A DNA stretch of 64,000 nucleotides from Sva-07 sp963698565 (GCA_963698565.1 CAVORH010000002.1:124001-188000); one strand, 5' to 3'. Positions 1 to 7,814 are shown, counted from the stretch's first letter. Notes: generated by a model not told the origin, from the letters alone. Program-made: numbers and translations.

Positions 1-2
1 AC

Positions 3-611
3 GCGGACTACACCCGCGTGTTCGAGAACTACCGGCAGCTGATCAAGCTGCTGCTCTGGAAGAACCCACCCCCTGAGGGCGGGTTCCTGGTGTTGAAGGC
101 ACCGCAGGTCGCCAACCACCTGGAGGCGTTCTCCACGGTGTTCCCCGAAGCACGATTCCTGGTCACGGCGCGTGACCCGTATCGGGTGTACGCGTCGGGG
201 CGGGCGATGGTGGGTGGGATCCTCGACGCGTTCATCGCCGATGACTTCGAACCCCCGGACCCGTTCCCGATCGAGAGCCTGGAGCGTACGCTGCAGACCC
301 TGCTCGACTTCGACGCCGCGTCACCGGAGCTGATGACCACGATCGGCTATCCGGCGCTGGTCGCCGATCCGGCCGCCGTGGCGGAGGCGGCATACGCCGG
401 GCTCGGGTTGCCGGTCGACCCCGATTTCGGCTCGAGGGTCGAGGCGTTTCTCGAGGCGCAACGTCGTGGTGCTCGCGTCCGTCCTCCTGCTGCGCTGCCC
501 GAACCTGGGCTCAGCCACGACGAGGTGCTCCGACGACCGACGGTCGCGGCGTTCTGCGACCGCTTCGACGTCGAGCCCGAACGCACCAGGCTCACCGGCG
601 CCCACCCCTGA
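3..611 (+). CDS. Sulfotransferase family protein, C-terminal part
   Basis: The reading frame is open from the window edge, so the gene begins upstream and only the last ~200 residues are present. The segment LKAPQVANHLEAF followed by FPEARFLVTARDPYRVYAS resembles the part of sulfotransferases after the PAPS-binding loop, where the RDP...S pattern contacts the 3'-phosphate of PAPS. The 5' PAPS-binding loop would lie outside the window and cannot be checked. Such enzymes transfer sulfate from PAPS to small molecules or glycans; no substrate can be named. The C-terminal ~60 residues are Arg/Pro rich and not diagnostic. No partner gene is visible. Confidence 0.65.
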   Translation, partial: ADYTRVFENYRQLIKLLLWKNPPPEGGFLVLKAPQVANHLEAFSTVFPEARFLVTARDPYRVYASGRAMVGGILDAFIADDFEPPDPFPIESLERTLQTLLDFDAASPELMTTIGYPALVADPAAVAEAAYAGLGLPVDPDFGSRVEAFLEAQRRGARVRPPAALPEPGLSHDEVLRRPTVAAFCDRFDVEPERTRLTGAHP

Positions 612-699
612 CAACCACGCGTCACCCTCGATGAGCTCCGACGCGACCTGGACGCGCTCAGGGGCGGGGCGGACGCATGAACCTCAGCCCCAGCCGAGG

Positions 700-1038
700 T
701 CAGCCCCAGCCGAGTTCGTGGAGTCGGTCGTCGTCGATCCCGGCCGCGTGGGCCACCTCGTGGATCACGGTGACGTACACCTCCTCGGCGAGGTCGTCGA
801 GGTCGTCGCACATCTCGCACAGCGCGAACCGGTAGATCGACACGATGTCGGGGCCCTCGGTTCCGTTGCGCTCGGTGTGGGGGACTCCCTCGTAGAGCCC
901 GAGCAGGGTCGGCTCGTCCGGGTTCCGATCGACGACCTGCACGACCACGTTGTCGAGCACGGGCAGCAGTTCCTCCGGCAGGTCGTCGAGCGCGTCGGCC
1001 ACCATCGCCTCGAACTTGTACCTCGGTACGACCTCCAT
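700..1038 (-). CDS. Minimal zincin-like metallopeptidase (DUF1025-type)
   Basis: A 112-residue protein whose last 25 residues hold VIHEVAHAAGIDDDRLHELGW. This is the HExxHxxGxxD zinc signature of the short acidic metallopeptidase family found widely in actinobacteria. The two His and the Glu of the motif are present, so catalysis is plausible. The substrate is unknown for the whole family. Its ATG lies 9 nt from a palindromic repeat (1048-1078) that also borders the stop of the mrp-type gene, so the promoter region is very short and partly inside the repeat. It points the same way as mrp but is separated from it by that repeat. Confidence 0.8.
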   Translation of the reverse strand: MEVVPRYKFEAMVADALDDLPEELLPVLDNVVVQVVDRNPDEPTLLGLYEGVPHTERNGTEGPDIVSIYRFALCEMCDDLDDLAEEVYVTVIHEVAHAAGIDDDRLHELGWG

Positions 1039-1047
1039 CCCCGCAGT

Positions 1048-1078
1048 GTTACATCAGGGGTCGGACCCGCGATGTGAT
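1048..1078. repeat. Stop-adjacent palindrome, copy C (degenerate)
   Basis: Degenerate member of a 31-bp family. Core GGGGTCGGACCC is flanked by GTTACATC on the left and GATGTGAT on the right, pairing with G-T wobbles. It starts 5 nt beyond the stop codon of the mrp-type gene (minus strand), the same position relative to a stop as the other copies, so a transcript-3'-end role is possible. No T-run follows. Confidence 0.6.
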
Positions 1079-1083
1079 CCCGT

Positions 1084-2235
1084 TCAGAGGACCTTGAGCT
1101 TGTCGGAGAAGACCTTCTTCGGCTTCATCTCGACGGCGATCTTCCTGGCGATCTCCTGGAACATCTGCGCCGCCTCCGACTCGGGGGCGACCGCCGTGAT
1201 CGGCCGGCCGTTGTCGCCGCCTTCACGCAGCTCGGGTACGAGCGGCAGGCGGCCGAGCAGCGGGACCTCGAGTTCCTCGGCGAGGATCTGACCGCCGCCC
1301 GATCCGAAGATCTCGTAGCGCTTGCCGTCGTCGCCGGTGAACCACGACATGTTCTCGATCACGCCGCGCACCGGGAGGTTGACCTTCGCCGCCATCGCTG
1401 CCGAGAGCGAAGCCACCTTCTGGGCGGCCGGCTGCGGGGTGGTGACGACGAACACCTCGCCACGCGGCAGGTACTGCGCGAGCGAGAGGGCGATGTCGCC
1501 GGTGCCGGGGGGCATGTCGACGAGCAGGAAGTCGGGCTCGTCCCAGAACACGTCGGTGAGGAACTGCTCGAGCGCCTTGTGCAGCATCGGGCCACGCCAG
1601 ATGACCGCCTGGCCCTGCGGCACGAAGTAGCCGATCGAGATGCAGCGCACGCCCCACATCTCGGGCGGCACGAGCATCTCGTCGATCACGACCGGGTCGC
1701 GGTCGGTGCCGAGCATCCGGGGGATCGAGTAGCCGTAGATGTCGGCGTCGACGACACCGACCTTGTAGCCCTGCGAGGCCAGTGCAACGGCGAGGTTCGT
1801 GGTGACGCTCGACTTGCCGACGCCGCCCTTGCCGGAGGAGATGAGGAGCGGGCGGGTCTTCGAGGTGTTCTTCGAGAACGGGATCTCGCGGCCCTCGGCA
1901 TGCCCGTGGGCCTGGCTCGACCCGGCCGTGGCGGCGGCGTCGCCGTGGAGTGTGCGACGGAGATTCTCTCGGTCCTCGTCGCTCATCACGGTGAACTCGA
2001 GGTCGATCGACTCGACGCCGTCGAGCTGGGTCGCGGCTTCGGACACGCGGCGCTGGATCTCGCTCTTGAGCGGACAACCGGGCACGGTGAGCGCGATCAG
2101 CACGCCGACGACGCCGTTGTCGAGGATCGACACGCCGCGCAACATGCCGAGGTCGACGATCGATCGGTGCAGTTCGGGATCCTCGACCGGGCGGAGTGCT
2201 TCGACGATCTGTTCTTCGGTCACGGTGGCGGCCAT
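1084..2235 (-). CDS. mrp: Mrp/ApbC/NBP35-family Fe-S cluster carrier ATPase
   Basis: 383 residues. The N-terminal ~90 residues are a DUF59/MIP18-like domain (EALRPVEDPELHRSIVDLG) and the rest is a deviant P-loop ATPase: SGKGGVGKSS near residue 135, DADIYGYSIPRMLG, and LLVDMPPGTGD as Walker B. The family binds and transfers Fe-S clusters to apo-proteins in the cytosol. The Cys pair that usually follows ENMS in ApbC/Mrp is absent here (ENMSWFTGDDGKRYEIFG), so cluster binding by that site is not supported. The ATG at 2235 was chosen because the DUF59 domain starts there and a CACAAT hexamer lies 6 nt upstream. It is divergent from a SufR-like regulator, which fits an Fe-S role. Confidence 0.9.
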   Translation of the reverse strand: MAATVTEEQIVEALRPVEDPELHRSIVDLGMLRGVSILDNGVVGVLIALTVPGCPLKSEIQRRVSEAATQLDGVESIDLEFTVMSDEDRENLRRTLHGDAAATAGSSQAHGHAEGREIPFSKNTSKTRPLLISSGKGGVGKSSVTTNLAVALASQGYKVGVVDADIYGYSIPRMLGTDRDPVVIDEMLVPPEMWGVRCISIGYFVPQGQAVIWRGPMLHKALEQFLTDVFWDEPDFLLVDMPPGTGDIALSLAQYLPRGEVFVVTTPQPAAQKVASLSAAMAAKVNLPVRGVIENMSWFTGDDGKRYEIFGSGGGQILAEELEVPLLGRLPLVPELREGGDNGRPITAVAPESEAAQMFQEIARKIAVEMKPKKVFSDKLKVL

Positions 2236-2295
2236 GGAGCCATTGTGGCGACGGCCGGTCGAATTTGCACTACGTGGATAGGTACAATTGTGCGC
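2236..2295. promoter_or_regulatory. Divergent promoter region between mrp and SufR-like regulator
   Basis: A 60-bp gap between two divergent start codons. On the plus strand TACAAT (2283-2288) lies 7 nt before the regulator ATG; on the minus strand CACAAT (complement of 2242-2247) lies 6 nt before the mrp ATG. Neither gene has a Shine-Dalgarno sequence, so both look leaderless. The 8-bp palindrome ACAATTGT (2284-2291) overlaps the regulator's -10 and is a candidate half of an autoregulatory operator; this is inference. Confidence 0.5.
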
Positions 2296-3036
2296 ATGAG
2301 CACGAGCCCGTCGTTCACCGCCACCGTGTCGGCGATCACCGACGCCTTCGGCGACCCGACGCGTCGCTCGATCTACCTGTTCGCCAAGGAGCACTCGGGG
2401 GCCGAAGGCACCGGCGTCACCGCCACCATGGTGGCTGCAGAGGTCGGTGTGCATGCGAACGTCGCTCGGCACCACCTCGACAAGCTCGCTGCCGGTGGCT
2501 ACCTCGAGGTCGTGTCGGGCCGTGTCGCCGGCGCCGGCGCCGGTCGCCCGTCGAAGCACTACGTGGTGGTGGGCGACGCCCTCAAGATGAACGACGTCGA
2601 CTTCCCCGTCCGCAGCGACGACCTGTTGCTCTCGCTGCTCGGCCGGGCACTCGATCGGCTCCCGCACGACGAAGCCGAGGCGATTGCCGAGGAGGTCGGC
2701 CAGGAGTACGGGCGAGCGATGGCCGACGGCCTCACCGGCGATGCGCTCGCAAGCGGGCGCCGGTCGCTGCGTTCCGCGATGCAGGCGGTCGCCGATGCGC
2801 TCACCGCTCACGGGTTCGCCGCCCACGCCGAGGGCCGCAACGATCAGCTGCGGATCATCAACAACCACTGCCCGTTCGGCGATGTGGCCACCGAGCATCC
2901 GGTGATCTGTGCCGTCGACCGGGGCATGGTCAAGGGGATGCTCGGCGCGCTGGTCGACACCGACGACGCCCTCGGCGACATCGTCACCGAGCAGAGCTTC
3001 GCCCGCGGCGACACGTTCTGCTCCACCGCCGTCTGA
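2296..3036 (+). CDS. SufR-like winged-helix Fe-S-sensing transcriptional regulator
   Basis: 246 residues. The N-terminal ~80 residues form an ArsR/DeoR-like winged helix (FGDPTRRSIYLFAKE, then VGVHANVARHHLDKLAAGGYL). The C-terminal half holds Cys192, Cys205 and Cys242; the first two are spaced C-x12-C, the spacing known from SufR, whose [4Fe-4S] cluster controls suf operon repression. The final GDTFCSTAV also matches the Cys-Thr ending of actinobacterial SufR proteins. It sits divergently from an Fe-S carrier gene rather than from a suf operon, so its regulon here may include mrp. Leaderless start: TACAAT 7 nt before ATG. A palindromic repeat begins 2 nt after the stop. Confidence 0.75.
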   Translation: MSTSPSFTATVSAITDAFGDPTRRSIYLFAKEHSGAEGTGVTATMVAAEVGVHANVARHHLDKLAAGGYLEVVSGRVAGAGAGRPSKHYVVVGDALKMNDVDFPVRSDDLLLSLLGRALDRLPHDEAEAIAEEVGQEYGRAMADGLTGDALASGRRSLRSAMQAVADALTAHGFAAHAEGRNDQLRIINNHCPFGDVATEHPVICAVDRGMVKGMLGALVDTDDALGDIVTEQSFARGDTFCSTAV

Positions 3037-3038
3037 GT

Positions 3039-3069
3039 GTTACGCCAGGGGTCAGACCCCCGGCGTAAC
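3039..3069. repeat. Stop-adjacent palindrome, copy A
   Basis: 31 bp: arm GTTACGCC, core GGGGTCAGACCCC, arm GGCGTAAC, with single unpaired bases between arms and core. It begins 2 nt after the SufR-like gene's TGA. Its exact reverse complement is copy B at 3110-3140, so the two form an inverted pair 40 bp apart between convergent genes. Probably a transcription or mRNA 3'-end structure, although there is no T-run. Confidence 0.75.
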
Positions 3070-3109
3070 AAGCTCTCAACGACGGATCACCGCGTACCTG
3101 CACCATGGC

Positions 3110-3140
3110 GTTACGCCGGGGGTCTGACCCCTGGCGTAAC
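3110..3140. repeat. Stop-adjacent palindrome, copy B
   Basis: Exact reverse complement of copy A over all 31 bases (core GGGGTCTGACCCC, arms GTTACGCC and GGCGTAAC). It lies 4 nt past the stop codon of the DJ-1/PfpI gene on the minus strand. Copies A and B could also pair with each other into a long hairpin. Confidence 0.75.
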
Positions 3141-3144
3141 AGTG

Positions 3145-3786
3145 TCACTTGCGGGCGGCGGCGTACTCGACGACTCGTTCGACCACTTCCGGCGATGCCT
3201 TGGCGGTCGAGCCGGCGTCGAACGGGGGCTGCGGGTCGTACTCGATCATCAGCTGGCTGGCCTCGGCCGCGGTGCGGTCGACGAGGATCTCGACCAGGCG
3301 CAGCGCCATGTCGATGCCGCTCGACACTCCCGCTGCGGTGATGATCCGCCGATCGAGGTGTTCGACCACACGCTCACCGGTCGGCATCGCACCGTGCTCG
3401 GCGAGCACGTCGAGGGCGCCCCAGTGCGTGGTGGCGGTGAGCCCCTGCAGGAGCCCGGCGGCCGCGAGCACGAGCGAACCGGTGCACACCGAGGTGGTGT
3501 AGGTCGTCGTCTCGTGCGCCGTTCGGACCCAGTCGAGCACCCGCTCGTCGGTCATCAGGGCGCGGGTGCCGTGACCGCCGGGGAACACGATGACGTCGGG
3601 TGTGGCCATCTCCTCGAACGTCGCGTCGACCTCGATGCCGAGCATCCCGTTGTCCGAGCGCACGACGCCGCGGTCGTGGCCGATGAACGTCACGTCGAAG
3701 TCGGGGATGCGCTGGAGCACCTCGTACGGCCCGATGCCGTCGAGTGCGGTGAACTGCGCAAACAAGGGGATCGCGATGGAGGTCAC
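3145..3786 (-). CDS. DJ-1/PfpI (GATase1-like) family protein
   Basis: 213 residues with the DJ-1/PfpI fold: IPLFAQFTALDGIGPYEVL at the N-terminus, VIVFPGGHGT in the middle, and the nucleophile elbow SVCTGSLVLAAAGLL. It closely resembles the isonitrile hydratase-like and AraC-associated branch rather than protease PfpI. The elbow Cys is present, so hydrolase or glyoxalase-type chemistry is possible; substrate unknown. GTG 3786 was chosen because the family core starts there and TACGGT lies 6 nt upstream; a longer ATG form would translate through a palindromic repeat (3813-3865). It is convergent with the SufR-like gene. Confidence 0.8.
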   Translation of the reverse strand: MTSIAIPLFAQFTALDGIGPYEVLQRIPDFDVTFIGHDRGVVRSDNGMLGIEVDATFEEMATPDVIVFPGGHGTRALMTDERVLDWVRTAHETTTYTTSVCTGSLVLAAAGLLQGLTATTHWGALDVLAEHGAMPTGERVVEHLDRRIITAAGVSSGIDMALRLVEILVDRTAAEASQLMIEYDPQPPFDAGSTAKASPEVVERVVEYAAARK

Positions 3787-3812
3787 GTCGTCACCGTACC
3801 GACCCACCCCAT

Positions 3813-3865
3813 CCGTTCTCGTGAACTCGTGCGCGGTCCAGGCGCTCACGAGTTCACGAGAACGG
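3813..3865. repeat. Long palindromic repeat family 2, copy 1
   Basis: Perfect 19-bp arms, including CGTTCTCGTGAACTCGTG and its reverse complement CACGAGTTCACGAGAACG, around a 15-nt loop. The same arm sequences recur at 20531-20580 and 21625-21674 with a different loop. This copy lies between two divergent genes, so it is not a simple terminator; it looks like a REP-type element. Confidence 0.7.
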
Positions 3866-3896
3866 GTGGTGGGGGAGTGGGGGTAGCGTGCACGGG

Positions 3897-4130
3897 GTGG
3901 ACGTACGCATCGGAGTGACCCAGGCCCCCCGTGAGCTCAACATCGAACTCGCCGAGGACGTCGATCGAGACGATCTGAAGTCGCGGGTCGAGGCGGCGCT
4001 GGGCGGAGCGAGCGACGTGCTGTGGATCACCGACAAGCGGGGCAAGGACGTCGTCATCCCCGCCGCGAAGATCGCGTACGTCGAACTCGGCTCGGCCGAC
4101 GGCGATCGCAAGATCGGCTTCGGAGGCTGA
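3897..4130 (+). CDS. DUF3107 family protein
   Basis: 77 residues matching the short actinobacterial DUF3107 family: VDVRIGVTQAPRELNIEL at the start, an acidic helix, then VVIPAAKIAYVELGS near the end. The family is conserved next to unrelated core genes in mycobacteria and streptomycetes but has no assigned function. GTG 3897 was preferred over GTG 3888 because the hexamer TAGCGT (3884-3889) lies 7 nt before 3897 and overlaps 3888; family members also begin at this point. The stop overlaps a strong GGAGG that serves the next gene, so the two are probably co-transcribed and coupled. Confidence 0.8.
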   Translation: MDVRIGVTQAPRELNIELAEDVDRDDLKSRVEAALGGASDVLWITDKRGKDVVIPAAKIAYVELGSADGDRKIGFGG

Positions 4131-4132
4131 AT

Positions 4133-5131
4133 CTGGGCCCCCCGGGTCGGCCAGGGCTCCTGGACCTCGACCTGCTGTGGGTCACGGGCAAGGGCGGTGT
4201 CGGCAAGACCACCGTCGCGGCAGCGATCGCCGACGTCGCTGCTCGTCACGGCCGGCGAACGCTCGTGTGCGAGATGGACGCCAAGGGCGCGCTCGCCAAC
4301 GCATTCGACGTCGGCGAACTCGAGTTCGAGCCCACCGAGGTGGCCCCGAACCTCTACGCGATGGCGATGAACACCGAGGACTCGCTGCGCGAGTACCTGC
4401 GGCTGTTCGTCAAGATCCCCTTGCTCGGCCGGATCGGCCCGCTGGCCTCCACGTTCGACTTCGTCGCCGATGCCGCCCCCGGCGTGAAGGAGATCCTCGG
4501 TGTCGGCAAGCTCTGCTACGAGGTGCGCGAACGTCACTACGACCTGATCGTCGTCGACGCCGAGGCGAGTGGGCACATCGTGAGCCAGATCGGCGCCCCG
4601 AAGGTGATCGCCGATCTGGTCCAGGTCGGCCTGGTGCGCGACCAGACCCAGTGGATGCTCGACATCCTCGACGACCCGCAGCGCACCGGCGTCGCGGTCG
4701 TGACCACCCCGGAGGAGATGCCGGTCACCGAGACGATCGAGTTGCTCGGTCGCCTGCAAGCGGAGACCGGCGCCCATGCGTCCGCTGTCATCGCGAACCG
4801 CGTCCTCCCGGCGATGTTCAACCGACGTGAGCAGGTGATCGTCGACCGCCTCGGCGACGCGATGCCCCTGCTCGTCGACGCTGCAGGACCCGCGGTGACC
4901 ACGGTCGTCCAAGCCGCCCACCTCACCGAGGTGCGCCGCCGGACCGGTGCGGGTCATCTCGAACGGCTCCGGACGTGGTTGGGGTCCCACGACGAGATGC
5001 CGGACGGTCTGCCGATCGTGACCGTCCCCGAGATGTTCTCCCGCGGGTCGGGCCCGCGGGTCGTCTCGCTCGTCGCCGAGTCCCTCACCGACGAGTTGGA
5101 TCCGCAGCCCCGGGGTCGTCGTCGTGGCTGA
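4133..5131 (+). CDS. ArsA-family ATPase, first subunit (Rv3679-like)
   Basis: 332 residues of an ArsA/GET3-like deviant P-loop ATPase: LLWVTGKGGVGKTTVAAAIA, CEMDAKGAL, and LIVVDAEASGHI. It is the first of two adjacent ArsA-like genes, as in Mycobacterium tuberculosis Rv3679-Rv3680, whose products form a paired ATPase complex involved in stress resistance. There is no ATG, GTG or TTG between the previous stop and the P-loop. CTG 4133 is preceded by GGAGG (4122-4126) at a 6-nt spacing and is my preferred start. The only upstream ATG (4022) would add an Arg-rich stretch that is just the DUF3107 gene in another frame. It overlaps the next gene by 8 nt. Confidence 0.85.
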   Translation: MGPPGRPGLLDLDLLWVTGKGGVGKTTVAAAIADVAARHGRRTLVCEMDAKGALANAFDVGELEFEPTEVAPNLYAMAMNTEDSLREYLRLFVKIPLLGRIGPLASTFDFVADAAPGVKEILGVGKLCYEVRERHYDLIVVDAEASGHIVSQIGAPKVIADLVQVGLVRDQTQWMLDILDDPQRTGVAVVTTPEEMPVTETIELLGRLQAETGAHASAVIANRVLPAMFNRREQVIVDRLGDAMPLLVDAAGPAVTTVVQAAHLTEVRRRTGAGHLERLRTWLGSHDEMPDGLPIVTVPEMFSRGSGPRVVSLVAESLTDELDPQPRGRRRG

Positions 5132-6281
5132 GCTCGACAACCTGCTCGCCAGCCGCGAGATGATCCTCGTGGCCGGCTCGGGCGGCGTCGGCAAGACCAC
5201 GATCGCGGCAGCGCTCGGCGTCGCCGCCGCCGAGCGGCACCGGGGACGCATCCTCGTGATGACCGTCGACCCCGCTCGCCGCCTCGCGACGGCCCTCGGT
5301 CTCGACGAGTTCGGCAACACGCCCGTCCAGATCGATCCGGCGGTGTTCGCTGCGTCGGGCGTCAAGCTGCGCGGCGAGGTGTGGGTGGCGATGCTCGACA
5401 CGAAGGCGGGCTGGGACGAGCTGATCACCCGCCACGCACCCGACGACGCGACCCGCGACGCCGTGCTCGCCAACCCGCTGTACGAGAACATCACCAGCCG
5501 CTTCGTGCACAGCCACGAGTACCTCGCAATGGAGCAGCTGCACGACCTCCACGCCCGCGGCGAGTTCGATCTCGTGATCGTCGACACGCCGCCGTCCCGC
5601 AACGCCTTGTCGATTCTCGATGCGCCGAACCGGATGATCGAGTTCTTCGGAAGTCGCCTGCTGCGATGGCTGACCGTGCCGTACCGGTCCCGCCTGTTCA
5701 CCGTGGCGTCCAAACCCTTCTACCAGGTCGCCGATCGTGTCCTCGGCTCCCGCTTCCTCCAGGACATCGCCGACTTCTTCGTGCTCTTCCAAGCGATGGA
5801 GAGTGGGTTCGTCCGCCGTGCCAAGGAGGTCGAAGCGCTGCTCGTCGACCCTCGCACCGCCTTCGTCGTCGTCACCACGCTCGAGACCGCCCCGAGCCAC
5901 GAGGCGCGATTCCTCGCTCGGTCGCTGCTCGACCGTGGCATGTCGCTCGGGGCGATCGTCGCCAACCGTGTGTTGCCGGAGGCGTTGGCCAGCGCCGACG
6001 CGGCCGACAGCGCCGCGGCGCTCCTCGAGGCAGCGAGCGGCGGCCTCGCCGATGCTGTCGCAGAGGTGCTCGACGTCCCAGCGAAGCAGGCGAGCACCGT
6101 GTTGAAGCGGATCGCCTCCCGCTTCGACGATGTCGCGCTCGTGGCCGCTCGCGAGTCGGATCGGCGAGCCGAACTCGCCGATCTCGCGCCGGTGCTGCTG
6201 GCGGTTCCATGGCTGTCGGGCGACATCCACGACCTCGCTGGGCTCGGGCTGCTCGCCGGTCACCTGCGCAACGGCGGATGA
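5124..6281 (+). CDS. ArsA-family ATPase, second subunit (Rv3680-like)
   Basis: 385 residues with the same fold as its neighbour: MILVAGSGGVGKTTIAAALG near the N-terminus, VMTVDPARRLATALGL (switch I region) and LVIVDTPPSRNALSIL as Walker B. The DTPPSRNAL and HSHEYLAMEQL segments are typical of actinobacterial Rv3680-type ATPases. No arsenite-binding Cys triad was seen, so arsenite transport is unlikely. GTG start overlaps the stop of the first subunit by 8 nt, implying translational coupling and stoichiometric production. The next gene has its own -10-like element 19 nt downstream. Confidence 0.88.
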   Translation: MAELDNLLASREMILVAGSGGVGKTTIAAALGVAAAERHRGRILVMTVDPARRLATALGLDEFGNTPVQIDPAVFAASGVKLRGEVWVAMLDTKAGWDELITRHAPDDATRDAVLANPLYENITSRFVHSHEYLAMEQLHDLHARGEFDLVIVDTPPSRNALSILDAPNRMIEFFGSRLLRWLTVPYRSRLFTVASKPFYQVADRVLGSRFLQDIADFFVLFQAMESGFVRRAKEVEALLVDPRTAFVVVTTLETAPSHEARFLARSLLDRGMSLGAIVANRVLPEALASADAADSAAALLEAASGGLADAVAEVLDVPAKQASTVLKRIASRFDDVALVAARESDRRAELADLAPVLLAVPWLSGDIHDLAGLGLLAGHLRNGG

Positions 6282-6300
6282 TCAGGCAGAATCAACGGTG

Positions 6301-7812
6301 ATGACCTCTCTCGCCGAACTCGCCCGCGAGCACACCACGCTCGACCGTGACGACATCGATCACCTGCACCGGCTGACCGCCGAGTGGGCGTTCCTCGCCG
6401 ATCTGTGTTTCGCCGACCTGTTGCTCTACGTCCGCTCCACCGGTGGGAAGTGGCTGATCGTCGATCAGGTGCGTCCGGCGACCAACCAGACGATGTACGC
6501 CACCGACTACGTGGGTTCCTGGGCCGATGGCGACGAGGCCGAGCTGATCGACCGCACGGCCGACACCGGCCAACGTGTCGAAGGAGCGATCGAGGTCGAC
6601 GGTGGTGGCGACGAGGTCAATCACGCTCGCATGTTGGCGCTTCCGGTGCGACGCAACGGCGAGATCATCGCGGTGCTGTCGAAGGAATGGAAGGTGCGCG
6701 CCGGCCGGCCGCTCGGGGAACTCGAGCGCAACTACTCGTTCATCTTCGAGGAATTCGCACAGATGATCGAGATCGGCACGTTCCCGTTCGCCGGTCGCGT
6801 GGCCGACTCCAGCGCCGCGCCCCGCGTCGGCGACGGTGTGCTGACCCTCGATGCGTCGGGCACGGTCACCTACGTGTCGCCGAATGCGAACTCGGCACTG
6901 CACCGGGTCGGTATCCAGGCGAACCCGGTCGGCATGCGTCTCGCCGAACTCGGGTTCCACGACGGCACCGTCCGGCAGGCCTTCGAGCGGCGCGAGCCGA
7001 TCGTGGAGGAGTTCGAGCAGGGCGCCGACGTCACGCTCCTGTGTCGGTGCGTGCCATTGGTGACCCGTGGCGAGTCCGGCCTCGAGATCGCCGGTGGGCT
7101 CCTGCTCGTGCGCGACGTCACCGAACTGCGCAAACGCGATCGGCTCCTGTTGAGCAAGGACGCCACGATCCGTGAGATCCATCACCGGGTGAAGAACAAC
7201 CTGCAGACGATCTCGTCGCTCCTGCGTCTCCAGTCGCGCAGGCTGACCAACCCCGAAGCGAAGGCGGCGGTCCAGGAGTCGGTCAGGCGGATTCGGACGA
7301 TCGCGCTCGTCCACGAGTCGCTGTCGCGCGAGCCGGGCGAGGACATCGCCTTCATCGAGATCGTCCGGCCGCTGCTGCGTCTTGCCGAGGAGAGCCTCCA
7401 GTCGCCCGACCGCCCGGTGCGGTTCGTGGTGACCGGCGACGGTGGCCGGATCCCGGCGAACACCGCGACGCCGCTGTCGGTCGTGCTGACCGAGCTGCTG
7501 CAGAACGCCGTCGATCACGGCTTCCCGGAGGGCAGCGGTGGCGGCGAGGTCAACGTGGGTCTGAGCCATCGGGACGGACAGCTCACCGTGCGCGTCGTCG
7601 ACAACGGTCGCGGGGTCGATCCGTCGTTCCAGCTCGATCAGGCCAAGGGTCTCGGCCTGTCGATCGTCCGCACGCTCGTGACCACGGAACTCAACGGCAC
7701 GATCGACATCCGGCCCGCCTCGACATCCGAACTCGAGCTGGCCGGTGTGGGCGACGGCTCTGCCCGGCAGCACGGCACGGTCATCGAACTCGTCGTCCCC
7801 ACGGACGACTGA
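6301..7812 (+). CDS. pdtaS: PdtaS-type sensor histidine kinase
   Basis: 503 residues: an N-terminal GAF-like sensor domain (about residues 10-150), a PAS domain (about 175-280), a HisKA_2 H-box (EIHHRVKNNLQTISSLLRLQ, phospho-acceptor His near residue 292) and a HATPase domain with N-box LLQNAVDHGF and G-box DNGRG. No membrane segments, so it is cytosolic. Length and order match mycobacterial PdtaS (Rv3220c), which phosphorylates the RNA-binding antiterminator PdtaR. As in mycobacteria it lies tail to tail with whiB1. No pdtaR is in the window. Leaderless start: CAGAAT (6287-6292) 8 nt before ATG. Confidence 0.9.
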   Translation: MTSLAELAREHTTLDRDDIDHLHRLTAEWAFLADLCFADLLLYVRSTGGKWLIVDQVRPATNQTMYATDYVGSWADGDEAELIDRTADTGQRVEGAIEVDGGGDEVNHARMLALPVRRNGEIIAVLSKEWKVRAGRPLGELERNYSFIFEEFAQMIEIGTFPFAGRVADSSAAPRVGDGVLTLDASGTVTYVSPNANSALHRVGIQANPVGMRLAELGFHDGTVRQAFERREPIVEEFEQGADVTLLCRCVPLVTRGESGLEIAGGLLLVRDVTELRKRDRLLLSKDATIREIHHRVKNNLQTISSLLRLQSRRLTNPEAKAAVQESVRRIRTIALVHESLSREPGEDIAFIEIVRPLLRLAEESLQSPDRPVRFVVTGDGGRIPANTATPLSVVLTELLQNAVDHGFPEGSGGGEVNVGLSHRDGQLTVRVVDNGRGVDPSFQLDQAKGLGLSIVRTLVTTELNGTIDIRPASTSELELAGVGDGSARQHGTVIELVVPTDD

Positions 7813-7814
7813 GA

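Noticed and set aside
1048..1078. Intrinsic terminator call for the GGGGTCWGACCCC palindromes
   Set aside because: None has a T-run on either strand, so they were kept as repeats of unknown function.
4022..4132. ATG 4022 as start of the first ArsA-like gene
   Set aside because: The added residues are Arg-rich and arise from the DUF3107 gene read in another frame; GGAGG-spaced CTG 4133 fits better.
5085..6263. Large antisense frames opposite ArsA, GH13, ABC and argS genes
   Set aside because: They mirror real genes, lack start signals and have His/Arg/Asp-heavy composition typical of GC-rich shadow frames.
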